DNA of 64,000 bases from Arminella tubonensis (lineage in GTDB: Bacteria; Pseudomonadota; Alphaproteobacteria; Rhizobiales; Rhizobiaceae): NCBI RefSeq assembly GCF_003240585.1, contig NZ_PCDP01000038.1, positions 310,001 through 374,000 of the forward strand, given 5' to 3'. Of this stretch, positions 44,886-54,067 are shown piece after piece. A program made the position numbers and the translations under genes. The notes under the pieces are model-generated. The model had not been told where the DNA came from. It did no database searches and saw only the letters and a list, made by a program, of their open reading frames with translations. Each line of letters begins with the position of its first letter. Positions within the stretch are counted from its first letter, which is position 1.

Positions 44886-45785
44886 TCATGGCTCCCAATA
44901 AGGCGGATCGCCAAAGGCCTTTTTCAAATGATCAGCGATCGCACGCAGCTTGGCTGAAGGATGCCGTCCTTCGGGATGCGCCATGTAGATGAATTCGTCA
45001 TCCGGATGAAATCCGACATCGATTGCGGTGAGTAGGCCAGCGCTGATGGCCGGGCCGGCAATAAAGGCCGGTAGCAGTGCGATGCCAAGGCCGGCGAGCG
45101 CTGCGTCGCGGATCATATCGCCATTGTTGACCCGAAGGCCAAGGCGGGCGCGGATCAGCACCGGTCCGTCCGGCCCCTGGAAGCGCCAGTCGGCCACACC
45201 GCGATTGGTATAGAAGATACCGCGATGGCCATCGAGTTCGGCCAACGAGCGCGGCGTGCCGTTGCGCGCCAGATAGTCCGGCGATGCGGTGAGGACGCGG
45301 CGGCTTTTGGCCAGCTTCCAGGCAACGAGACGGCTATCCGCGATCGCCCCATGCCGGACAATGGCATCGTAGCCATCCGACGCAGGGTCGACGCGACGGT
45401 CGTCGAGATCGAGCGAGAGCTCGATGTCAGGATGCTCGGCAAGGAAGGGATAGAGCGCGGGGCCGAGATGCATTCGCCCGAAGGTGACGGGCGCCGCGAT
45501 CCGCAAAGGACCGGCGAGCGTTCCGCGGCGCTCGGCCATGTCGCTGGCGGCGTCTTCAATCTCGCGAACGATGCGCGTCGCCCGCTCCAGGAAGGCAATG
45601 CCGTCTTCCGTCAGAGTGAGTTTGCGTGTCGTGCGATGGAGAAGCGTCGCGCCCAGCGTTCGTTCCATCTCGGCAAGGCGCTCGCTGACGACGGACTTCG
45701 AAAGGCGCAGCCGGCGCGCTGCTTCGCTGATCGAACCCGCCTCGGCGACGGCGACAAATGCCGCTATTCCCTCGATCTTCATCAT
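44886..45785 (-). CDS. LysR-family transcriptional regulator
   Basis: 299 residues. HTH: MKIEGIAAFVAVAEAGSISEAARRLRLSKSVVSERLAEMER. The effector domain is of the CrgA/DsdC-like type with RRVLTASPDYLARNGTPRSL. Divergent from the SDR gene 124 bp away, which it probably controls. Confidence 0.92.
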   Translation of the reverse strand: MMKIEGIAAFVAVAEAGSISEAARRLRLSKSVVSERLAEMERTLGATLLHRTTRKLTLTEDGIAFLERATRIVREIEDAASDMAERRGTLAGPLRIAAPVTFGRMHLGPALYPFLAEHPDIELSLDLDDRRVDPASDGYDAIVRHGAIADSRLVAWKLAKSRRVLTASPDYLARNGTPRSLAELDGHRGIFYTNRGVADWRFQGPDGPVLIRARLGLRVNNGDMIRDAALAGLGIALLPAFIAGPAISAGLLTAIDVGFHPDDEFIYMAHPEGRHPSAKLRAIADHLKKAFGDPPYWEP

Positions 45786-45909
45786 CGTTCGGTGATTCCG
45801 AATTTCAGTTCCACTATTTGCACACTAACCCGAACGACAAGGGCGTACCATTCTCTAGTCATTCAATGGGCAGCGGATCGGCCGCGCCCGTCATCTGAAG
45901 GAGAATAAA

Positions 45910-46674
45910 ATGGGACGTTTATCCGGAAAAGTGGCTGTCATCACCGGCGCGAGCGCAGGCATCGGTCGCGCAACTGCAAAATTGTTTGCCGCTGAGGGTG
46001 CCAAAGTCATTGTCGGGGCTCGCCGACAGGCCGAACTCGACAGCCTCGTCGCCGAGATCGAGTCAGACGGCGGCAAGGCCGTAGCACTTGCCGGCGACGT
46101 GCGCTCTGAAGACTACAACAAGGCGCTCGTAGCGCTTGCCGTCGAACGCTTCGGTAAGCTCGACGTCGCCTTCAACAATGCAGGCACACTCGGCGAAGCA
46201 GGCCCCAGCACCGGTGTTTCCGAAGACGGTTGGAACGAGGCAATCTCGATCAACCTGACCGCGTCCTTTCTCGGCGCCAAACATCAGATCGGCGAAATGA
46301 TCAAGCATGGCGGCGGGTCGGTAATCTTCACCTCGACCTTTGTCGGTTACAGTTTCGCATTTCCAGGCGTTGCCGCCTATGCCGCCAGCAAATCAGGGCT
46401 TATCGGCCTAACACAGGCTCTGGCCGCCGAGTTCGGCTCTCAGAACGTCCGCGTCAACGCGATCCTCCCAGGCGCTGTCGAGACCAGCATGTACCGCGAA
46501 ATGAACGACACCGCCGACAAGCAGGCGTTCATCACCAACCTGCATGCGCTGAAGCGCGTGGCAAGCCCGGAAGAAATCGCCCGCTCGGTGCTCTATTTTG
46601 CCTCCGACGATTCGAGCTTCGTCACCGGCACGGCATCGCTGGTCGACGGCGGCGCTTCGATCACCAGGACCTAG
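45910..46674 (+). CDS. SDR-family oxidoreductase
   Basis: 254 residues, classical short-chain dehydrogenase. The NAD(P) motif is VAVITGASAGIGRATAKLF, NNAG is present, the catalytic Tyr and Lys are in YAASKSG, and the C-terminal FVTGTASLVDGGASI is typical. Substrate unknown. Preceded by GGAG and divergent from a LysR gene. Confidence 0.93.
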   Translation: MGRLSGKVAVITGASAGIGRATAKLFAAEGAKVIVGARRQAELDSLVAEIESDGGKAVALAGDVRSEDYNKALVALAVERFGKLDVAFNNAGTLGEAGPSTGVSEDGWNEAISINLTASFLGAKHQIGEMIKHGGGSVIFTSTFVGYSFAFPGVAAYAASKSGLIGLTQALAAEFGSQNVRVNAILPGAVETSMYREMNDTADKQAFITNLHALKRVASPEEIARSVLYFASDDSSFVTGTASLVDGGASITRT

Positions 46675-46763
46675 GGCAAAGCAAAGGCAAAGGCGCACCC
46701 ACTATTCTTTGTCGAGTTCTTGATAGCGCAGCCCGGCCTAAAGGCCGAGCTGCGTAGCCAGTT

Positions 46764-47627
46764 CTATGCGCGCCGGACGAGACGAAGAAGTGCCGTTTCC
46801 AGTCCCGTCTTACCTTTCACCGATGCCGCTTCGCCGCCTTCGAATTCGATCCAGCCTTCGTTGAAGCCGTCCAGCATGCGCATGCGTGGCGCTGGGTTTT
46901 TCATACCCTGCGACAGGAAGAGAGCTTCCCACGTTTCGCGGGCGACCGGCTCTGCGCTTATGGGCTTGCCAAGGATTTGCGCGAAGGCTGCGGCCAGTTC
47001 GAGTGGGCTGACCCGCGCCGGCCCTTCGAGTTCAACGACGCGCTGGCCGGTCCAATCTTCCTGAAGCATCTTTGCGCCGAGCGCGCCGATGTCTTCGACG
47101 GCGACCATCGGAAAGCGCTTGTCGAGCGGCTGGAGGAAGCTTGAAATGGTCCCGTTTTCCCTGGCGGGTCCGACATCCCACGCAGCATTTTCGATGAACC
47201 AGGCGGCGCGCAGGAAAGCGATGGGCATCGACAGTTCGGCCAATTCACGCTCGACTAGCCCGAGCTGACTCAGAAGGTTCGGCTCCGTCGCCTGCGCGCC
47301 AATGGTCGAGAGGCAGACGACCTTTTTAGGCCTCGCTGCTTCTAGCGCAGTCTTTAGCGCCGCGATGACTGCGCGGGTTTCGGGGAAGCCCGGCGTCGGA
47401 TCGAATGTCGGCGGTATCAGGACGAAAACGGTCTCCGCACCGGTGAAAGCGGCAGTGAGCGCTCTCGCATCCGTCATTTCGGCCAGGGCCAGTTCGCAGC
47501 CGCGCTCTTTCCAGACGGCACCTTTCTCGCGGTTGCGGACGACGGCGCGGACGGACAAACCCTCGGTGAGGAGGTTGTTGGCGACGCTGCCGCCGACCTG
47601 GCCGGTAATTCCTGTGATGGCAAACAT
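46764..47627 (-). CDS. NmrA-like NAD(P)-binding protein
   Basis: 287 residues. N-terminal FAITGITGQVGGSVANNL is the NAD(P) motif of NmrA/quinone-oxidoreductase-like atypical SDR proteins; VVCLSTIGAQATEPN and LRAAWFIENAAW support it. The catalytic Tyr-x3-Lys is absent, as in NmrA. It is divergent from a LysR gene, so it may be that regulator's target; function unknown. Confidence 0.85.
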   Translation of the reverse strand: MFAITGITGQVGGSVANNLLTEGLSVRAVVRNREKGAVWKERGCELALAEMTDARALTAAFTGAETVFVLIPPTFDPTPGFPETRAVIAALKTALEAARPKKVVCLSTIGAQATEPNLLSQLGLVERELAELSMPIAFLRAAWFIENAAWDVGPARENGTISSFLQPLDKRFPMVAVEDIGALGAKMLQEDWTGQRVVELEGPARVSPLELAAAFAQILGKPISAEPVARETWEALFLSQGMKNPAPRMRMLDGFNEGWIEFEGGEAASVKGKTGLETALLRLVRRA

Positions 47628-47758
47628 GGCGGATCTCCTTCGTAGATTTGCGCGGCAAGCGACATGTCGCCGCGCTTGTTTTCATTTCGAGGACATCATG
47701 ATTGCGAAAGACCTTTGACTAAAGTGCGCTTCCGTCACATGATTGGTGACTCGAAATC

Positions 47759-48667
47759 ATGGATCATGCGATGTTCGATGGGCGATTGTTGAACGGGGTG
47801 GGCGTGCTGGCGGCAGTCATCGAGAGCGGCAGCTTCGTGCGTGCCGCGGATGCGCTGGGGCTTACGCCCTCCGGTGTCAGTCGGGCGATATCGCGGCTCG
47901 AGGCGCGCGTCGGCGTTCGCCTGCTAGAGCGGACCACGAGGTCGGTGGGCCTCACCGATGAGGGCCGGCGTTTCTATACGCAGGTGGCACCGCTCCTCGG
48001 CGGCATAGAGGAGGCGGCTGTCGCCGCGGCGGGCGCGGCCGAGCTGGTGCGCGGACGGCTGCGCGTCAACGCCGATCCATATTTCTCGAGACTGCTACTC
48101 GGGCCACGGCTCGGCGAATTCCTGGATCGCCATGCAGACCTGCAGCTCGAAGTGCTGACGCGCAACGAGATCGGCGAACTCGTCGCCGACGGCATGGATG
48201 TGGCCATTCGCTTCGGCGAGCCACCACAGACCTCGTTGATTGCACGACAACTACTGGCGACCCGAGTGGTAACGGTCGCGGCGCCCTCATACGTCGAGAG
48301 ATATGGCCGGCCCAAGGTGCCACAGGATTTGACGGAGCATACCTGCATCCAGTTTCAGGACTCGCTCACCGGCAGGCCCTTCGAATGGGAATTTCGCAGG
48401 GCGGGCGAGACTATCCTGATCGAAACGCGTAGCCGGCTTCTGGTCAACGATGCGGGTACGACGTTGGCGACCTTGTTTGCAGGCGTCGGCATCGCCCAGG
48501 TGTTCGAACTCGGTATCAAGGAGCAGCTGCGGAACGGAGAGCTGATCGACCTTTTCCCGGACTGGCCGGACGAAACCTTCCCGCTTTATGCCTTTTATCC
48601 TTCGCGACGCCATCTGCCTGCCAAGGTTCGCGCATTCATCGACTTCTGTGTCGAAGTGGTCGGATGA
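47759..48667 (+). CDS. LysR-family transcriptional regulator
   Basis: 302 residues. HTH: GVLAAVIESGSFVRAADALGLTPSGVSRAISRLEARVGVRLL, the CrgA-like subgroup. A TCAC-N7-GTGA inverted repeat at about 47735-47749, within the 131-bp gap to the NmrA-like gene, fits a LysR T-N11-A site. An ATG three codons downstream is an alternative start. Confidence 0.92.
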   Translation: MDHAMFDGRLLNGVGVLAAVIESGSFVRAADALGLTPSGVSRAISRLEARVGVRLLERTTRSVGLTDEGRRFYTQVAPLLGGIEEAAVAAAGAAELVRGRLRVNADPYFSRLLLGPRLGEFLDRHADLQLEVLTRNEIGELVADGMDVAIRFGEPPQTSLIARQLLATRVVTVAAPSYVERYGRPKVPQDLTEHTCIQFQDSLTGRPFEWEFRRAGETILIETRSRLLVNDAGTTLATLFAGVGIAQVFELGIKEQLRNGELIDLFPDWPDETFPLYAFYPSRRHLPAKVRAFIDFCVEVVG

Positions 48668-48740
48668 GCGAGGCCTGATTGCATGTTGTGCGCCAAAGGC
48701 TTAGGCTCGGGCCCGGTCCAGCAGGCGACGGGTTCAAGCC

Positions 48741-49952
48741 ATGGTTCTCTCGGGGAAACGTATTCTTCTCATCATTTCCGGCGGCATCGCGGCCTATAAG
48801 AGCCTCGACCTCATCCGCCGCTTGCGCGAGCGTGGCGCATCCGTGCGGCCGGTAATGACATCGGGCGCGCAGGAATTCATCACGCCGCTTGCCGTCGGCG
48901 CCCTTGCTGCCGATCATGTGTTCACCGATCTCTTTTCGCGGCAGGACGAACAGGATATCGGCCATATCAGGCTGGTGCGGGATTGCGACCTGATACTGAT
49001 CGCTCCAGCGACCGCCGATCTTCTGGCAAAAATGGCAAACGGGCTTGCCGACGACCTGGCCTCGACCGTGCTGCTCGCCACCGACCGCCCCGTGCTTGCG
49101 GCACCCGCGATGAACCCGAGAATGTGGGTGCACCCGGCCACAAAGCGCAATTTCGAGAGATTGAAAAGCGATGGCATCCGATTCATCGGGCCGATGTCCG
49201 GCGAGATGGCGGAAGGCGGGGAAGCAGGCAAGGGCCGGATGGCCGAACCGCTGGAGATCGTTGCTGCTGCCGAAGTGCTCCTTAGCGACGCGCCGAGACC
49301 GCTCACCGGGCGAAAGGCGATCGTCACGTCGGGGCCGACACACGAACCGATCGATCCCGTCCGCTATATTGCCAACCGCTCCTCGGGGCGGCAGGGCCAT
49401 GCGATTGCTGCGGCGCTGGCAGCGCTCGGCGCCGATGTGACGCTGGTGTCCGGTCCGGTATCGATCCCGGATCCCATCGGCGTGAACGTCATCCATGTCG
49501 AACGGGCAGACGAGATGCGCGATGCCGTGCTTGCAGCCCTTCCGGCCGACATCGCGGTCATGGTGGCTGCGGTCGCCGACTGGCGCGTAGCCTCCGCGTC
49601 GGACCAGAAGCTGAAGAAGCATCCGGGCGAGTCCATTCCGACCCTTGCTCTCACCGAGAACACCGACATCCTCAAGACCATCGGACATCACACGATGCGG
49701 CCGAAACTGGTGATCGGCTTTGCCGCGGAGACGCAGGATGTCGAAGGCAATGCGCGCGCCAAGCTCGATCGCAAGGGCGCGGATATGATCGTCGCCAACG
49801 ACGTGTCGCCTTCGACCGGCATCATGGGCGGCACGCGCAACAGCGTGAAGCTAATCAGCCGGAATGGCGCCGAGCAGTGGCCCGACCTTGCCAAGGACGA
49901 AGTGGCAAAACGGCTGGCCGCGCTGATTGCGGATCGTTTCAGGCAGGGATAG
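48741..49952 (+). CDS. coaBC: bifunctional phosphopantothenoylcysteine decarboxylase/phosphopantothenate-cysteine ligase
   Basis: 403 residues. The N-terminal flavoprotein decarboxylase half has ISGGIAAYKSLDLIRRL, the catalytic His in DIGHIRLVRDCD, and PAMNPRMW. The ligase half has VTSGPTHEPIDPVRYIANRSSG and GFAAET. The decarboxylase flap, normally carrying a catalytic Cys in an ACG-x2-G-x-GRM context, reads GEMAEGGEAGKGRM without Cys. Coenzyme A synthesis in the cytoplasm. Its 3' end overlaps the convergent amidotransferase gene by 14 bp. Confidence 0.93.
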   Translation: MVLSGKRILLIISGGIAAYKSLDLIRRLRERGASVRPVMTSGAQEFITPLAVGALAADHVFTDLFSRQDEQDIGHIRLVRDCDLILIAPATADLLAKMANGLADDLASTVLLATDRPVLAAPAMNPRMWVHPATKRNFERLKSDGIRFIGPMSGEMAEGGEAGKGRMAEPLEIVAAAEVLLSDAPRPLTGRKAIVTSGPTHEPIDPVRYIANRSSGRQGHAIAAALAALGADVTLVSGPVSIPDPIGVNVIHVERADEMRDAVLAALPADIAVMVAAVADWRVASASDQKLKKHPGESIPTLALTENTDILKTIGHHTMRPKLVIGFAAETQDVEGNARAKLDRKGADMIVANDVSPSTGIMGGTRNSVKLISRNGAEQWPDLAKDEVAKRLAALIADRFRQG

Positions 49953-50757
49953 CGATTACCGCGGACTTCGCAATCGCCCGCTTTTCCGGCTGGAAAACAG
50001 CAACATCGACCCCTGCTGCCGTTACGGTGACTGCGCTGCCGTTAGGGATCTCGGCCCAGCTGTCGACGTCGTCGTTCAACGGCTCGGAGACAAGGCAATA
50101 GCCCTGGCCGTTGCCCATTGGCGCTGCGTACAGCGTCGGAGCCTTGCTGTCAGTGGCATAGCGGATGGCATAGAGCGCCTTGCCGTCCGAGAAGGCGGCT
50201 GTGAAGCGCAACAGCGCCGACCCAGTTACATGTTCGGCCAGGCCTTCGACAAAGCTGATCGTCTCAGCCATCGCCGCCATCGGCATCTGGCAAAGGCCGA
50301 ACTGCAGGGCGAGCAAGAAGAGCAATTCGGAATCCGTCGTGCCGGTACGAGCGTTGAACAGTTCGTCGTCGAGCATGGCTTCCATTGGGCGGCGAAGACG
50401 CTCGAAATCGGCGACCTGGCCATTATGCATGAAGGACCAGTTGCCCTGGACGAAGGGATGGCAATTATCGCGTCGCGTGCCGCCGCCGGTCGCAGCGCGG
50501 ACGTGGGCGAGGAACAGCGGCGAACGGATCTGCCGCGCCAGGCTCTTGAGATTGCAGTCGGACCACGCGGGCAGGACGTCGCGGTATCTGCCGGGCTCCG
50601 GCCGATCGCCGTACCAGGCGATGCCGAAACCATCACCGTTGGTCGCGGTTTTTGCCCGAGTGGCGCAATGAGATTGCTCGATCAGGGAATGGGCCGGCGA
50701 AGATACGAGCTCCTCCAGATAGAGGGGATCTCCGCGATAAGCTGCCCAACGACACAT
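49939..50757 (-). CDS. class II glutamine amidotransferase, YafJ/EgtC-like
   Basis: 272 residues. The nucleophile Cys2 follows Met in MCRWAAYRGDPLYLEEL; other Ntn-hydrolase motifs are NGDGFGIAWYGD, FLAHVRAATGGGT, NCHPFVQGNWSFMHNG and TTDSELLF. Amidase or amidotransferase of unknown substrate. EgtC of ergothioneine synthesis is in this family, but EgtB and EgtD are absent here, so I do not assign that role. Confidence 0.85.
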   Translation of the reverse strand: MCRWAAYRGDPLYLEELVSSPAHSLIEQSHCATRAKTATNGDGFGIAWYGDRPEPGRYRDVLPAWSDCNLKSLARQIRSPLFLAHVRAATGGGTRRDNCHPFVQGNWSFMHNGQVADFERLRRPMEAMLDDELFNARTGTTDSELLFLLALQFGLCQMPMAAMAETISFVEGLAEHVTGSALLRFTAAFSDGKALYAIRYATDSKAPTLYAAPMGNGQGYCLVSEPLNDDVDSWAEIPNGSAVTVTAAGVDVAVFQPEKRAIAKSAVIAIPA

Positions 50758-51016
50758 TTTTCTCTCACTCCGGTTCCCGCTTTAACTCCGGCGGGAGAAT
50801 GTCGAAATCAAGGAAGATTGTTGAACGGAATGGGTAATAAAAACTTAATTTTCCGCCTGATGAGACAAATCATTACAGATTCTTGACCGTTCGTCAGATC
50901 ACAATTTCGCAATGCAGCATTTTCTTTTGTGAACAGTGCGTATCCGACGCGCGGCTTCGTGTCGGGAGCGGGATGATTATATTGGCGATCAAGTGAACCC
51001 GCCGAGAGGACCCGCA

Positions 51017-51928
51017 ATGTCGATCCGCCCCGTAAAGCATCAGAGCACAGCCAAGCCGACCATGGAAGGCGCCGGCGTCAAGCTGCATCGCGTCTTCGGT
51101 TTCGGCGATCCGTCACTGACCGACCCCTTCCTGATGATGGACGATTTCCGCAACGACGACCCGAACGAATATCTCAAAGGCTTTCCCTGGCATCCGCATC
51201 GCGGCATCGAGACCATCACCTACGTGCTGGCCGGTACCGTCGAGCATGGCGACAGCCTCGGCAACAAGGGCCTGCTTGGCGCCGGCGACATCCAGTGGAT
51301 GACCGCGGGCAGCGGCATCATGCATCAGGAGATGCCGAAGGGCGATTTCGCCGGGCGGATGCACGGCTTCCAGCTTTGGGCAAACCTGCCCTCGTCGTTG
51401 AAGATGACCGCGCCGCGCTACCAGGATGTGAAGTCCATCGATATCCCTGTCGTCGTCGATGACGACGGCACCGCGGTTCGCATCATCTGCGGCAATTTCT
51501 GGGGCAAGGCCGGCCCGGTGGACGGCGTTGCCGCTGAACCGATCTATCTCGATGTTTCTGTACCGCCCGGGGTCAAGAAGCGGTTGCCGGTCGATACCTA
51601 TCGCAATGCCTTTGCCTATATCTTTGCCGGCTCCGGCACCTTCCGCGATGCGTCGACGCCGCTCGGTGTCAAGATCGAGAAGGAAGTAAACGGCGAGGAA
51701 CTGAACATCCGCGACATGTCGGGCAATCGCACACTCGTCGTCTTCGACAGCGGCGACGAGATCACCGTGCAGGCGGGGGACAAGGGCATCCGCTTCCTGC
51801 TGGTCTCCGGCAAGCCGATCGAGGAGCCAGTCGCCTGGCACGGGCCTATCGTCATGAACAGCCGCGAGGAAATCATGCAGGCGATGAAGGAATTGCAAAA
51901 CGGCACGTTCATCAAGGCCGCTCACTGA
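51017..51928 (+). CDS. pirin family protein
   Basis: 303 residues, bicupin. N-terminal cupin motifs DPFLMMDDF and FPWHPHRGIETITYVLAG, with metal-binding His residues, followed by HGDSLGNKGLLGAGDIQWMTAGSGIMHQEM. Such proteins bind Fe and some act as quercetinases. A palindromic segment follows the stop. Divergent from the amidotransferase gene across 259 bp without other clear features. Confidence 0.9.
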   Translation: MSIRPVKHQSTAKPTMEGAGVKLHRVFGFGDPSLTDPFLMMDDFRNDDPNEYLKGFPWHPHRGIETITYVLAGTVEHGDSLGNKGLLGAGDIQWMTAGSGIMHQEMPKGDFAGRMHGFQLWANLPSSLKMTAPRYQDVKSIDIPVVVDDDGTAVRIICGNFWGKAGPVDGVAAEPIYLDVSVPPGVKKRLPVDTYRNAFAYIFAGSGTFRDASTPLGVKIEKEVNGEELNIRDMSGNRTLVVFDSGDEITVQAGDKGIRFLLVSGKPIEEPVAWHGPIVMNSREEIMQAMKELQNGTFIKAAH

Positions 51929-51958
51929 CGGCGTCGCTTGCCGAAGCACTCAAAAGCA

Positions 51959-51985
51959 AACGGCCCCGCGCGAGGCAGGGCCGTT
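51959..51985 (+). terminator. hairpin after the pirin gene
   Basis: Arms AACGGCCC and GGGCCGTT with an 11-nt loop, 30 bp past the stop. The T-run is poor (CTTCG). It may serve the pirin gene and, in reverse, the repetitive gene that ends at 52044. Confidence 0.5.
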
Positions 51986-52043
51986 CTTCGCTAGCACACA
52001 CATACAAGGCTGTAGCGAAATTTCCTAAGGTCGGGATCAGGTT

Positions 52044-53834
52044 CTAGCGACCTCTGCCCTTGCTGCCCCCGTCGCTGCCGTGGCCGCTGTCGCCGGAATT
52101 GCCGTCACTATCATGACCCGACTGGCCCTTGTTGTCGCCGTCGCCGGAGCCCTTGTAGTCGGCCTTGCCCTTATCGGCATCACCTTTTCCGTCTCCTGCA
52201 TCACCCTTGCCTTTGCCGTCGTCATGGCCGCCCTTGGCATTATCGCCGCCCTTGTCGCCGCCGTTGTCGTGACCCTGGCCGTCGTCGCCGCCCTTGGGAC
52301 CTTCATTGCCGTGGTCGGCACCCTTGCCATTGTCGCCGCCGTCATGGCCGCCCTTGGCATTATCACCGCCCTTGTCGCCACCGTTGTCGTGACCTTGGCC
52401 GTCGCCTTTGCCGCCGTCGCCGCCCTTTGAGCCGTCATTGCCGTGATCGGAGCCCTTGCCATTGTCGCCGCCGTCATGGCCACCCTTGCCATTGTCGCCG
52501 CCATTGTTGCCGCTGTCGCCGCCGCCATTGCGACCACCGCCGTCATGGCCGCCCTTGCCGCCGTCGCCGCCCTTCGATCCGTCATTGCCGTGATCGGAGC
52601 CCTTGCCATTGTCGCCGCCGTCGTGGCCACCCTTGCCATTGTCGCCGCCATTGTTGCCACTGTCGCCGCCGCCATTGCGACCACCACCGTCGCGACCACC
52701 CTTGCCGCCGTCGCCGCCCTTCGATCCGCCATTGCCGTGATCGGAGCCCTTGCCATTGTCGCCGCCGTCATGGCCGCCCTTGCCGTCGTGACCATGACCG
52801 CCACCACGACTATCGTGATCGCCACGACCATTGTGGTCTCCGTCGCCATTATGACCACCATCCCGGCCACCGTGACCGCCGTTGCCGTCATGATCGCCGT
52901 TGCCGCCGCGGCCGTGATGGTCGCCGTTGCCGCTATCGCCGCCCTTGCCGTCATGGCCACGACCGCCGCCGCGACCATCGTGATCGCCACGACCATTGTG
53001 GTCTCCGTCGCCATTGTGACCACCGTCCCGGCCGCCGTGACCGCCGTTGCCGTCATGATCGCCGTTGCCGCCGCGGCCGTGATGGTCGCCTTTGCCATCA
53101 CCGCGACCACCATGATCGCCGCCATCGTGACCTCCACGCCCATGATGATCGCCGTCACCATGATGATCGCCGCCACGGCCGTGATGGTCGCCGTTGCCGG
53201 AATTGCCGTCGTGGCCATGGTGATCGCCGCGGCCATGGTGATCTCCACCGCGACCATGATGGTCTCCGCCCTTGCCGTCATGCCCGCGACCGTGACCGTG
53301 GTGATCGCCTTTGCCATCGTGACCGTGGCCGTGACCATGGTGGTGGCCGCCATTGCCACCGTCGCCGCCATTGCCGCCGTCGCCACCGTCGCCACCGTCG
53401 CCGCCATTGCCGCCATCGCCGGTGCCACCATTGCCGCCGGTGCCACCATTGCCAGTGCCACCGTTGCCGCCATCGCCAGTGCCGCTACCGCCGTTCGAAC
53501 CGCCGGTGCCGCCGCTACCTGAGCCGCTACCGGACGTGCCGCTGCCGGAGTTGGAACCGCTGCCACTCGTGCCGCCGCTGGAGTTGGTGCCGGCGGATGC
53601 GCTGCCATTGCCACGCGAGGTGCCGCTAGCGCCTGCGTTGCGATTGCCGCGCGATCCTGCCTCGTTACTTGTGCTATTCGGATCAGCGATACTCGCGGTT
53701 GGTTGGCACAACGCTGCTTCGATCGAACCGACCGGCGCCTTCACACAATCTACTGCCGACTGAGCTCTTGTCAGACTTGTCCCAGCAAGTAGAATAGTGA
53801 AACTCGCTGCAACCAATACTCCATACCGTGTCAT
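52044..53834 (-). CDS. secreted Gly/Asp/His-rich repetitive protein
   Basis: 596 residues. Signal peptide MTRYGVLVAASFTILLAG up to about residue 25. A short unique segment has two cysteines (about 30 and 43). A Ser/Gly/Thr spacer follows (about 70-120). The rest is low complexity, mostly Gly, Asp, His, Asn and Lys, with tandem repeats. The His/Asp content suggests metal or water binding at the cell surface. No known domain. Divergent from the BTLCP peptidase gene. Overlapping long ORFs in other frames are artefacts of the repeats. Confidence 0.75.
   Translation of the reverse strand: MTRYGVLVAASFTILLAGTSLTRAQSAVDCVKAPVGSIEAALCQPTASIADPNSTSNEAGSRGNRNAGASGTSRGNGSASAGTNSSGGTSGSGSNSGSGTSGSGSGSGGTGGSNGGSGTGDGGNGGTGNGGTGGNGGTGDGGNGGDGGDGGDGGNGGDGGNGGHHHGHGHGHDGKGDHHGHGRGHDGKGGDHHGRGGDHHGRGDHHGHDGNSGNGDHHGRGGDHHGDGDHHGRGGHDGGDHGGRGDGKGDHHGRGGNGDHDGNGGHGGRDGGHNGDGDHNGRGDHDGRGGGRGHDGKGGDSGNGDHHGRGGNGDHDGNGGHGGRDGGHNGDGDHNGRGDHDSRGGGHGHDGKGGHDGGDNGKGSDHGNGGSKGGDGGKGGRDGGGRNGGGDSGNNGGDNGKGGHDGGDNGKGSDHGNDGSKGGDGGKGGHDGGGRNGGGDSGNNGGDNGKGGHDGGDNGKGSDHGNDGSKGGDGGKGDGQGHDNGGDKGGDNAKGGHDGGDNGKGADHGNEGPKGGDDGQGHDNGGDKGGDNAKGGHDDGKGKGDAGDGKGDADKGKADYKGSGDGDNKGQSGHDSDGNSGDSGHGSDGGSKGRGR
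52441..52734. repeat. tandem 147-bp repeat inside the Gly/Asp/His-rich gene
   Basis: The marker CCGTGATCGGAGCCCTTGCC recurs at 52441, 52588 and 52735, an exact 147-bp spacing, which is 49 codons. Two near-identical units encode the HDGGDNGKGSDHGN-type block. Confidence 0.85.
52825..53149. repeat. tandem 165-bp repeat inside the Gly/Asp/His-rich gene
   Basis: The marker CGACCATTGTGGTCTCCGTC recurs at 52825 and 52990, an exact 165-bp step (55 codons). The unit encodes HNGDGDHNGRGDHD-type sequence. The second copy decays toward 53150. Confidence 0.75.
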
Positions 53835-54067
53835 TTCGCGACTCTCCCATGTGAAATTACAGGAATTAAGATGTTGTTAATATGAACTTAACTCTACGTT
53901 AATTACAATAATCTTGATTGATGACCGCGTTGCCTTGAGTACTAATAAAAGTCCATGGGTTATTACTTCCAGGATTAATCGTGTTAATCCTTTTGAAACC
54001 ATCAGCGCCTAAAATGACTACCTAAGTCCGCTTCGGAATCTGTTTCCGACCACTTCGGGAGGCGTTC

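Noticed and set aside
49939..50757. The class II amidotransferase as EgtC, which would link it with ergothioneine synthesis.
   Set aside because: EgtA, EgtB and EgtD are absent and YafJ-type members are widespread; similarity to the family alone does not support the role.
52441..53149. Regular repeats that could suggest a CRISPR array.
   Set aside because: The repeats are 147 and 165 bp, contiguous and in frame with a coding sequence; no spacers and no cas genes.
52037..53629. Long open frames on both strands over the repetitive gene, up to 525 codons.
   Set aside because: They come from the period-3 repeats. Only the frame with a signal peptide, normal start and sensible composition is kept.
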